9,409 nucleotides of DNA from Armatimonadota bacterium. GTDB lineage: Bacteria > Armatimonadota > HRBIN16. Both the position numbers and the translations under genes were made by a program. The notes beneath the pieces were generated by a model, which saw only the letters and a program-made list of their open reading frames with translations, made no database searches and was not told the origin of the DNA. Positions within the stretch are counted from its first letter, which is position 1. Every line of letters starts with the position of its first letter. The stretch is from contig JAPWUZ010000086.1 of assembly GCA_028275265.1 (NCBI GenBank), positions 1 through 9,409 of the forward strand. The letters are read 5' to 3'. Positions 1 to 5,950 of this stretch are shown here, in pieces.

Positions 1-690
1 TTTGCCCACAAGGGGGGTGTGCATGTGGATGCGGTGCTGAAGCACGAGCGCACCTACGAACACATCCCGCCAGCAGCGGTCGGTAACGAACGACGCATTC
101 TGGTCTCGGAGCTGGCAGGAGGCGCTACGGTTGCCCACCACGCACAGCGGCTCGGCTTGCAACTGGACAAAAGCACGCCTGAGGTACGCAAGGTGCTGCA
201 GAAAGTGGCGCAGATGGAGAACGAAGGCTATTCGTTCGAGGCGGCGGAGGCGTCTTTCGAGCTGATGCTCATGCAGCAAACGGGACGGTACCGCAAACTG
301 TTTGAACTGAAAGGCTTTCGGGTCATTGTGGAGAAGCGAGGAGACAAGGGCGAAGTGGTGACCGAAGCGACGGTGAAAGTCGCGGTGGATGGACGAGAAA
401 TGCTCACCGTTGCCGAAGGCAACGGCCCCGTGCACGCGCTGGATGGTGCGCTGCGCAAGGCGTTGCTGGAGTTCTATCCCGAACTGGCACAGATTCGCCT
501 TACCGACTACAAAGTGCGCGTGGTGAACGTGCGCGAGGGCACTGCCGCTAAAGTGCGCGTCATTGTGGAGTCGGAGGATGGTGGACAGGCGTGGAGTACG
601 ACTGGCGTTTCCACCAACATCATCGAGGCGTCTTGGCACGCGCTGGTGGATAGCATCGAGTACGGTCTGCTCATGCTGCGCAGCGAGTGA
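1..690 (+). CDS. cimA: (R)-citramalate synthase, C-terminal part (5' end outside window)
   Basis: The reading frame is open from base 1, so the gene begins before the window. The GTG at 19 is an internal valine codon, not a start. The first visible residues, FAHKGGVHVDAVLKH, form the conserved block of the LeuA/CimA/homocitrate synthase family that carries metal-binding histidines at the end of the catalytic TIM barrel. YEHIPPAAVGNERRILVSELAG follows as the linker typical of CimA (about 520-540 residues in full), of which 229 are visible. From about residue 95 onward comes the LeuA-type regulatory/dimerisation domain, including GNGPVHALDGALRKAL and the end motif STNIIEASWHALVDSIEYGL. CimA condenses pyruvate with acetyl-CoA to (R)-citramalate in the threonine-independent route to isoleucine, and the C-terminal domain usually binds isoleucine as feedback inhibitor. 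2-Isopropylmalate synthase is the main alternative, but the linker and the C-terminal block look more like CimA. The next gene is convergent, so nothing here ties it functionally to the rest. Confidence 0.9.
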   Translation, partial: FAHKGGVHVDAVLKHERTYEHIPPAAVGNERRILVSELAGGATVAHHAQRLGLQLDKSTPEVRKVLQKVAQMENEGYSFEAAEASFELMLMQQTGRYRKLFELKGFRVIVEKRGDKGEVVTEATVKVAVDGREMLTVAEGNGPVHALDGALRKALLEFYPELAQIRLTDYKVRVVNVREGTAAKVRVIVESEDGGQAWSTTGVSTNIIEASWHALVDSIEYGLLMLRSE

Positions 691-721
691 GACGGCTTCT
701 GTGCGGATGGTTTGCTTGGAA

Positions 722-784
722 CAAACCACCAAGACACGAAGGACATGAAGGGCACTAAGGCATGCGTCGTGTCTTGGTGGTTTG
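722..784. repeat. 18-bp perfect inverted repeat between convergent genes; possible bidirectional terminator
   Basis: Bases 722-739 (CAAACCACCAAGACACGA) are the exact reverse complement of 767-784, with 27 bases between. The element starts 32 bases after the cimA stop codon and ends one base before the stop codon of the minus-strand gene that terminates at 786. It is therefore well placed to stop transcription from both sides. Neither side has a proper run of T after the stem, and the loop is long for an intrinsic terminator, so a mobile or REP-like palindrome is as likely as a classical terminator. Confidence 0.75.
727..763 (+). repeat. Degenerate 8-9 bp tandem repeat (CACNAAGG-like) inside the palindrome
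   Basis: The left arm and loop can be read as consecutive units: CACCAAGA, CACGAAGGA, CATGAAGGG, CACTAAGG, then the start of another unit (CAT). Each keeps the pattern CAY-N-AAGR. From memory, short ACCACGAAGGCACGAAG-type dispersed repeats occur in intergenic regions of many unrelated bacterial genomes, and this looks like a member. Only the pattern itself is seen here; the relationship is recollection. Confidence 0.55.
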
Positions 785-785
785 A

Positions 786-1592
786 CTAAAATAAGCTGCG
801 CAGGTAATGCACACTCTGTTCCAGCCAGCGGCGTTCTAGTGCTATCGTCGCCGAAAGGCTTTCTTGCGGAGGAGTCCACAGCTCGATGATGGCGTTTGCC
901 TGAGGATTGGCTGCACGCACGCGGCGGACAACCTCCTCCACGTCCACACTCCCCTGCCCAACAGGCGTACCCTCGATGCGGAAACCCAGTATGTGGCTTT
1001 CCCGCCTCGCCCGAACGTCTTTCACATGCAGGTTCAACACATAGGGGCACAGCACATCCAGCGCTTCGTTTGGTCCCTGAAGGGTTCCCAACGAGTTGGC
1101 GGTGTCGAAGCAGATGCCTGCCCAATCGGTACCCGCTTCCTCGATAACCTGCCTCAGCACCTGCACGGGAAAGCGGTCGTGGTTTTCTATCGCTATCTTG
1201 ACGCCGGCATCGGTAAATACGGGCTTTAGCCGGCGCAGGTCATCCACCAGCTGCTCTGGCGACGGATGGTAGTTGGGGGTATCGACTACCACCCGCACGA
1301 ATGGGCTACTGAACCGAACCGCCAGCTGCACACAACGCTGCAGCAGTTCCTGCTCCAGCCCGCGCGTGCCGATTTCCAAAGCAATGCCCCATTCCTGCGC
1401 CTGCGCGTGCAGCCGGTCCAGCCGCGCCTCGTCCAGCGTGTCTAAGGGCAGATTGTCGCAGTACTGCACGACCTCTACGCGCAGCTCATGCGCCAGGGCG
1501 AGAAGACCTTCGTGCTGTAGCGGCTGTTGCGGCGTCCACTCCCCGATACCGATGTGCCAGGGAACGGAGTAGCTGCCGATGCCGATCCTCAT
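786..1592 (-). CDS. Xylose isomerase-like TIM-barrel protein, candidate 3-oxo-isoapionate decarboxylase (OiaX-like)
   Basis: This 268-residue protein has the single-domain (beta/alpha)8 fold of the AP_endonuc_2 (xylose isomerase-like) family. It opens with RIGIGSYSVPWHIGIG and continues with VVQYCDNLPL (41-50) and ALEIGTRG (71-78). The metal site typical of the family is readable: E136 in AIENHDRF, D163 in ICFDTANSLG, H189 in NLHVKD and E237 in IIELWTPP. The ATG overlaps the stop codon of the preceding gene (ATGA, 1589-1592), with a purine-rich GAGGGCAGGGGGG just upstream, so translation is probably coupled. Family members include sugar epimerases and isomerases. From memory, OiaX, which decarboxylates 3-oxo-isoapionate, belongs to this fold class. 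Standing directly after an ApnO-like gene makes that role attractive, but the substrate is an inference; the fold assignment is secure. It closes the seven-gene run, and its stop codon abuts the palindrome at 722-784. Confidence 0.85.
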   Translation of the reverse strand: MRIGIGSYSVPWHIGIGEWTPQQPLQHEGLLALAHELRVEVVQYCDNLPLDTLDEARLDRLHAQAQEWGIALEIGTRGLEQELLQRCVQLAVRFSSPFVRVVVDTPNYHPSPEQLVDDLRRLKPVFTDAGVKIAIENHDRFPVQVLRQVIEEAGTDWAGICFDTANSLGTLQGPNEALDVLCPYVLNLHVKDVRARRESHILGFRIEGTPVGQGSVDVEEVVRRVRAANPQANAIIELWTPPQESLSATIALERRWLEQSVHYLRSLF

Positions 1593-2428
1593 CCCCCCTG
1601 CCCTCGCACGATGTGCAATACCTGCTCCCTCACGCTGTCGGGCTCAAAAAGCCGTTTCCAATCGGGCTGAATCAGCCGCTGGCGTCCGTATTCGATGATG
1701 CGCTTTGCCCCGTCACTGAACTGCGCAGCGACCATGCCGAACAGGATAGCCAGCGGGATATTCACATGCCCCATCATGAAATCGCGCGCCGCCTCTTCGG
1801 GCACGCCGCGTCGGATGGCTTCGTCCAGCGCCTCACGGATAATCGTGCAGCAACAGGCAGTTACCGTTTCCGCCATCGCGGGCTCCAGAATCGCCATCTG
1901 CTCGACAGTGATCCGGTGTGCCCGCGAAACCGGCGCGAACATCGCACGGGCAATCTGCTCCCCCAGCTGATAGTCCTGTTCCGTGCCGTGAGCCAGCGCA
2001 CACACGATGGGTTGCTTCGCCTTGATACCACCGAAGAAATCGCGCCGTGCTTCGGGGTCGGGGTCATCGTTCCACAGCGGCGGATGGCAGGGATGCGTCA
2101 CAAACAGCGGCACATCGGGACGGGTGGTCAGCACACTGGCGTATGCTGCTGCAGGGTCCAGTACCATCATCAGCGTACCCGAACGCATCTTCGGCACCAG
2201 CTCCGCCGACACGCTTTCCAGCAGCATATCCGGGATTGCCAGAACCACCACTTCTGCCTGCGCAAGGGCGTCGTCTGCCGGGGTCGGCTCGACACCCCGC
2301 TGGCGCAAATTCGCTATCCCACGCTCGCCGGTTTCGACGTGGTAAACGGTATGCACGGTCTCGCGAAGGTTATCGGTGATACGGCAGCCCATCTTGCCAC
2401 CCGCACCAAACAGCGCAATGTGTGCCAT
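1589..2428 (-). CDS. apnO: ApnO-like NAD-dependent oxidoreductase (D-apionate oxidoisomerase family)
   Basis: This 279-residue Rossmann-fold dehydrogenase starts MAHIALFGAGGKMGCRITDN, a GxGxxxG dinucleotide-binding loop at residues 8-14. It continues with a typical VVVLAIPD strand (60-67), then VTHPCHPP (110-117), FFGGIKAKQPIVCAL (131-145) and a helical C-terminal domain beginning HRITVEQMAILEPAMAET (171-188). The distinctive blocks HPCHPP, RRDFFGGIKAKQ and QPDWKRLFEP match what I remember of D-apionate oxidoisomerase relatives, often annotated as having a 6-phosphogluconate dehydrogenase-like C-terminal domain. ApnO oxidises D-apionate and moves its hydroxymethyl group to give 3-oxo-isoapionate. 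The frame stays open to 2590, but the start at 2428 is chosen because the Rossmann motif begins there and a GAGGAGG lies 7 bases upstream; the extension would only overlap the previous gene with low-complexity sequence. It sits 2 bp after the ApnL-like gene and overlaps the TIM-barrel gene by 4 bp. An alternative is a related sugar-acid dehydrogenase. Confidence 0.75.
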   Translation of the reverse strand: MAHIALFGAGGKMGCRITDNLRETVHTVYHVETGERGIANLRQRGVEPTPADDALAQAEVVVLAIPDMLLESVSAELVPKMRSGTLMMVLDPAAAYASVLTTRPDVPLFVTHPCHPPLWNDDPDPEARRDFFGGIKAKQPIVCALAHGTEQDYQLGEQIARAMFAPVSRAHRITVEQMAILEPAMAETVTACCCTIIREALDEAIRRGVPEEAARDFMMGHVNIPLAILFGMVAAQFSDGAKRIIEYGRQRLIQPDWKRLFEPDSVREQVLHIVRGQGG

Positions 2429-2430
2429 CC

Positions 2431-3936
2431 TTAAGCCTCCTCTCGGAAGGTAAACGGTGGTATCCCCTCCACCTCCTGCGGAGAAAGGTTCACCACATAC
2501 GCCCGCGTTTCCTGCGCCCCCATGAACTGCAAGGTGCGCAGCTCGCCTCTCACCGCGTAACGCACGGTCTGTGGCGAAGCCCGCAGCCAATCGCGCACCA
2601 CCGCACCCACCGGCGAAGCCTCGTTCAGCAGCTGCGATGCTGTGCCTGCGATAACGCGCTGAAAGCCCCCGCGTGCGATGGAAGCAACGGCAAGCAGCAG
2701 ATAAGCCGCCGCCAGCGGGCTATCGGCACGGGGGTCATCGCCTGTGAAGATCGATTCGAAGCGCAGCGGACCAAGGCAAAGCCCCGCCTCACCTGCAAAC
2801 GAGCGCATCGTCGCGCCGATGTCGGCAAAGCTTTCCGCATTCTGCAGGATAGACCAGGCGTCAAAGGTATGTACCTGCGGGTTGGCAGCGGTGGCAAGCC
2901 AGTGGAACATGCCGCGTGGCGGTCGCGAGCGATTTAACTCTGCAAAGTTCGCCGATGAGCCATAACCCAGCTCCCAGCCCAGCGGTTGCCATTCCTGCCG
3001 CAGTCGCCGAACCGCCTCTTGCGCCTCTGCTCCCCACCTGTCTGAGACCAGCCACAGGGTAGAGCCCTCAGCAGGCGCAGCAAGCGGTTTCAAACGTGCT
3101 AACGTATCGAGCGGAAGGCGCAGGTCTACAGCCACACCCGCCTCCGCTGCCAGTGACAGCACATCCGGGGCGTCGGTCGCTACTCTGGAGGCCCCCGCTT
3201 CCCTGAGAGCGAGCAGGGCATCCACTGTGGGTGTGTCCAGCCAGACCGACAGCGCAGGCAGGGTTGCCTCCGCCTCGCCTGACGGAGCAGATACTGTCGG
3301 CTCACCCTGACAACGGATGCGCACCTCCTGTCTCACCCGTTGTCCTGCCTCTATGGTGTAAGGTCTGCCGTCGCCCAAACGGTGGCAGTAGGTCTTGAAC
3401 GACGCATCCGACCAGTTGCGCTGGTCTTCCGTTTCAAACACCTCTCCCTCCAGCGCGATGTCCACTGTGACACCGGAAGGAGCGGTGTATCGTAATCCTG
3501 CCATCTCCATAAAGGGCTGATGGGGAGCCACCAGCGTGGGAAACGCGGAACGCTCCTCGCTGCCGTCCACATGCCGCACCATCACTTCGGTGCCGCACAC
3601 CGACAGCGGATGCAGCAGGCACAGTCCGGTGCGGCAGGTCTGGAAGGTTTCTGACGGCGCGCCGTCGATGCTCATCTGGAAGCCATCGCCGTCGACCTTT
3701 ACTTCCGTCTTCCAGCCGAACGGTGCCCCCTCCGCCTGAGACCACCATGAACACCACGTCTCGCCCCATCGCAGGTCGGAGAGAGCAACGGGGTAGGTGC
3801 CCCAGTCTGGTGCACGCACCGCGCTGTAGATGGCGACGGCAAGCCGTTCGCCACCGTAGCACACCTCGCGCACGAAACCCGTTTCCACCTCCACCAGAAA
3901 AGACCATGCACCGTATGCGCAGTGGATGTACCTCAT
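2431..3936 (-). CDS. apnL: D-apionate lactonase-like protein (ApnL family candidate)
   Basis: This is a 501-residue cytoplasmic protein with no signal peptide or membrane segment. The first about 210 residues are strand-rich and include EERSAFPTLVAPHQPFMEM (127-145) and FETEDQRNWSDASFKTYC (167-184). That block I recognise from proteins encoded beside ApnO-type genes, including D-apionate lactonase, which hydrolyses D-apionolactone to D-apionate. From about 228 to 430 the pattern is TIM-barrel-like: SVWLDTP, AVDLRLPLD, STLWLVSDRW, GYGSSANFAELNRSRP, NPQVHTFDAWSILQN and LCLGPLRFESIFTGDDPRA. The C-terminal about 50 residues resemble a small beta domain (VRYAVRGELRTLQFMGAQETRAYVVNLSP). The start has AGGAGG 5 bases upstream. 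It is 13 bp downstream of an SPFH gene and 2 bp upstream of the ApnO-like gene. My recollection is that characterised ApnL proteins are longer (around 600 residues), so this may be a shorter or divergent branch. The catalytic residues are not known to me, and the call leans partly on context. Confidence 0.6.
   Translation of the reverse strand: MRYIHCAYGAWSFLVEVETGFVREVCYGGERLAVAIYSAVRAPDWGTYPVALSDLRWGETWCSWWSQAEGAPFGWKTEVKVDGDGFQMSIDGAPSETFQTCRTGLCLLHPLSVCGTEVMVRHVDGSEERSAFPTLVAPHQPFMEMAGLRYTAPSGVTVDIALEGEVFETEDQRNWSDASFKTYCHRLGDGRPYTIEAGQRVRQEVRIRCQGEPTVSAPSGEAEATLPALSVWLDTPTVDALLALREAGASRVATDAPDVLSLAAEAGVAVDLRLPLDTLARLKPLAAPAEGSTLWLVSDRWGAEAQEAVRRLRQEWQPLGWELGYGSSANFAELNRSRPPRGMFHWLATAANPQVHTFDAWSILQNAESFADIGATMRSFAGEAGLCLGPLRFESIFTGDDPRADSPLAAAYLLLAVASIARGGFQRVIAGTASQLLNEASPVGAVVRDWLRASPQTVRYAVRGELRTLQFMGAQETRAYVVNLSPQEVEGIPPFTFREEA
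2436..2442 (-). promoter_or_regulatory. Ribosome binding site that decides the ApnO-like start
   Basis: On the minus strand the sequence GAGGAGG lies 7 bases before the ATG at 2428, embedded in the last codons of the ApnL-like gene. It supports 2428 as the start over the upstream in-frame ATG at 2590. Confidence 0.8.
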
Positions 3937-3949
3937 CGCTTCCTCCTCT

Positions 3950-4990
3950 CTACTCTCCGCTTTCCCTCCTCCTCGGCGTGCGCTCGCGCTCGCCGGGCTG
4001 CGGAAGCTCTATCGCACCCGTGCTGGGGGGCAGTGCCCCTGCAGGCGTTGGCATCATCATGAGGGTACCACCGGGCAGGATGCGCACCTCCACGTCCTGA
4101 GGCAGCTTCTGCACAAACTCCAGACCCACCACCGCGCTGTTCTGGCGCAAAGCCTGTCCACGCAGGCGGATGGCTTCCGCCGTGCCCTTCGCCCGCTCCA
4201 CTTGTGCCTGCGCCTGAATCTCCGCAATGCGCAGTTTGTACTGCTGCGTGATGACCGCCTGCTGTGCCACCTGCTTGGCGACGATTGCCCGCTCGAAGTC
4301 GGGTGACTCGTAGGCGACGTTGCGCAGTAACACGCGCTCCAGCGTGATGCCTTTCTCCTCCAGCTTGGGCTTCAGCTCCGCGTAGATTTCGTTCTCCACC
4401 TGCTGACGTTTGCCCACGTAGGGCACAATACCCTGCTGGCTGGCGGCAGAGAGCGTTTCGGGTGCGTTACTGTAGACTTCCATGATGCCGTAGCGCGCCA
4501 CCACCAGCCTGACCACGTTGCGCGTCGCGGGACGGACGATGGTGTTCACATAGTTCGGTCCCACAGTACGCCACAGGCGGTCTGCCCCCTCGCCGCTGAT
4601 GCGGAACAGCACCGTAACATCTACCTTGACCCTCAGCCCTTCTTTGGTCTGGCAGGTCATCGCATCGTCGGTGCCGGTCGCCTCGTCGCGTGCGCTGCTC
4701 ATGGTATATTGCTGGGTGCGCACATTGAACAGCTGCACCGTCTGCCAGGGCAGCACCAGGCTCCAGCCCTCGCCCAGCTCTCGCTCTTGAATACCACCTC
4801 CAAACGGGTCAAACTTGACGCCCACGTGTCCGGGCGGAACCTCCACCCACATCTTACTAAGCAGCAGGACTACCAGTAAACCCGCCACGATGCCTGTAAC
4901 CAGCCGCGAAGGTCGGTACTTCTCCGCGCGGAAGCCGACTATCAGCGCGGTTATCACACAGAATATCAAGAACAGTATCGTCTCTCGCAT
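3950..4990 (-). CDS. SPFH/band 7 (prohibitin/HflKC-like) membrane protein, second of a pair
   Basis: This 346-residue protein has two N-terminal hydrophobic helices (about 4-20 and 30-46), and the SPFH domain begins at VPPGHVGVKFDPFGGG (51-66). Landmarks are GWSLVLPWQTVQLFNVRTQQYTM (75-97), CQTKEGLRVKVDVTVLFRI (113-131), IVRPATRNVVRLVVARYG (151-168) and KGITLERVLLRNV (213-225). A heptad-like, charged, Ala/Gln-rich stretch follows (about 230-285, with AKGTAEAIRLRGQALRQN), as in HflC and prohibitins. The C-terminus is Pro/Glu/Arg-rich and probably disordered. Such proteins form large oligomeric membrane rings or microdomains and often regulate membrane proteases. It is a paralogue of the gene just upstream (gap 2 bp, with AGGAGG at 5000-5005), but carries about 18 extra residues after EVYS. 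No enzymatic activity is expected. The specific subfamily is not identified. Confidence 0.88.
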   Translation of the reverse strand: MRETILFLIFCVITALIVGFRAEKYRPSRLVTGIVAGLLVVLLLSKMWVEVPPGHVGVKFDPFGGGIQERELGEGWSLVLPWQTVQLFNVRTQQYTMSSARDEATGTDDAMTCQTKEGLRVKVDVTVLFRISGEGADRLWRTVGPNYVNTIVRPATRNVVRLVVARYGIMEVYSNAPETLSAASQQGIVPYVGKRQQVENEIYAELKPKLEEKGITLERVLLRNVAYESPDFERAIVAKQVAQQAVITQQYKLRIAEIQAQAQVERAKGTAEAIRLRGQALRQNSAVVGLEFVQKLPQDVEVRILPGGTLMMMPTPAGALPPSTGAIELPQPGERERTPRRRESGE

Positions 4991-4992
4991 GG

Positions 4993-5925
4993 TTATCGTC
5001 CTCCTGGTCGGGGAGATACGGGCAGGTAGTTCGGCGGCAGGTACAGCGCGCGCACATTCGGGGCGATCTTCTGCACCAGCTCGTATTGCACCACTTCCGG
5101 GTTTTGCCGAAGCGTTTCGCCCCGCCTCTGGATGGCTTCCGCCTCGCCTTTCGCCTGTGCGATCATCGTTTGCTTCTCGATCTGCGCCCTGCGCAGGTTC
5201 TGCTCCTCAGTGCGTATCTGTTGCTCCGCCACCTGTTTTTCGGTGATTGCCTGCGCGAACTCCGGGTTGGCGAACTCGACGTTTCGCAGCAGCACGCTCT
5301 CCAGCGCAATGCCCTTCTCCGCAAACGCCTGGCGCATCGACTCGGTAATCTCCTGCTCTATCTGCTGGCGCTTCGGTCCGTACACGTCCACGACGGAGTA
5401 TTTCGCCACCACCATACGGATGACGTTGCGGGCATAGGGACGTACCAGGACACGCTGGTAGTCCTCGCCGACCTTCTGCCACAGGGCGTGCGCATCTTTC
5501 GGGTCGATGTGAAACAGCACGGTCACATCCAGATTCAACCCCAGCCCCTCGTTGGTCTGGCAGTGGATGGAATCGTCACCGATGACCGCCCCTTCGGAAC
5601 GTATGGCGCTCATGGTGTATTCCTGCGTCTGCACGCGCCATAGCTCCGTTTTCCACCACGGCAACACGAAGTGAAACCCTTCGGGCAATTCGGTCGGCTG
5701 AACACCGCCGCGCAACGGGTCGTACACCGTCGCCACGTAGGCAGCGGGCACGGTCAGGAAACAGCGATTGGCGAACGCAGCGGCAAAAACGGTCATTCCG
5801 ATGCCCAGGAACAACAGCCCTGGGTTTCGCAACACGGTGCGGGGACGTTCCGCGCTGGTATCCACTTTGACACTCAGCAGCAGAAACAGCACCGCCACCA
5901 GAACCCCGACAATGATGCCTAGCAT
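4993..5925 (-). CDS. SPFH/band 7 (prohibitin/HflKC-like) membrane protein, first of a pair
   Basis: This 310-residue protein has two hydrophobic segments (about 2-18 and 35-52). The SPFH domain then starts at VPAAYVATVYDPLRGGVQ and contains GFHFVLPWWKTELWRVQTQEYTM (83-105), HCQTNEGLGLNLDVTVLFHI (121-140), VRPYARNVIRMVVAKYSVVDVY (161-182) and KGIALESVLLRNVEF (204-218). A coiled-coil-like stretch runs from about 225 to 280 (EEQNLRRAQIEKQTMIAQAKGEAEAIQRRGE). The frame opens at 5958, but the ATG at 5925 is preferred. GGAGGTG lies 5 bases before it, the hydrophobic helix begins immediately, and the longer version would overlap the upstream gene. Similarity to the neighbouring SPFH protein along the whole length points to tandem duplication, and by analogy with HflK/HflC the two may form a hetero-oligomer. 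The gap from the protease-like gene is 25 bp. Confidence 0.88.
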   Translation of the reverse strand: MLGIIVGVLVAVLFLLLSVKVDTSAERPRTVLRNPGLLFLGIGMTVFAAAFANRCFLTVPAAYVATVYDPLRGGVQPTELPEGFHFVLPWWKTELWRVQTQEYTMSAIRSEGAVIGDDSIHCQTNEGLGLNLDVTVLFHIDPKDAHALWQKVGEDYQRVLVRPYARNVIRMVVAKYSVVDVYGPKRQQIEQEITESMRQAFAEKGIALESVLLRNVEFANPEFAQAITEKQVAEQQIRTEEQNLRRAQIEKQTMIAQAKGEAEAIQRRGETLRQNPEVVQYELVQKIAPNVRALYLPPNYLPVSPRPGGR

Positions 5926-5930
5926 AGAAA

Positions 5931-5937
5931 CACCTCC
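5931..5937 (-). promoter_or_regulatory. Ribosome binding site that decides the first SPFH start
   Basis: On the minus strand GGAGGTG is spaced 5 bases from the ATG at 5925. It lies in the 25-base gap after the protease-like gene and argues against the longer in-frame start at 5958. Confidence 0.8.
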
Positions 5938-5950
5938 GGCTTGAGTCAGG

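Noticed and set aside
727..763. CRISPR array from the short repeats in the spacer
   Set aside because: Units are 8-9 bp, directly adjacent and degenerate, with no unique spacers and no cas genes nearby.
786..1592. Endonuclease IV or true xylose isomerase for the TIM-barrel gene
   Set aside because: The fold is shared, but only the four-residue metal set of the sugar isomerase/epimerase branch is seen, the extra histidines of DNA-repair endonuclease IV are not evident, and the protein is too short for xylose isomerase.
1613..2434. Long plus-strand reading frame (273 codons) opposite the ApnO-like gene
   Set aside because: Its translation is rich in His, Arg and Gln without any domain pattern, and it mirrors a clearly conserved Rossmann-fold gene on the other strand. 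It is a GC-rich antisense shadow.
2429..2590. 54-residue N-terminal extension of the ApnO-like protein
   Set aside because: The extension is low-complexity, overlaps the upstream gene, and precedes a start with a Rossmann motif and a strong ribosome binding site at the right distance.
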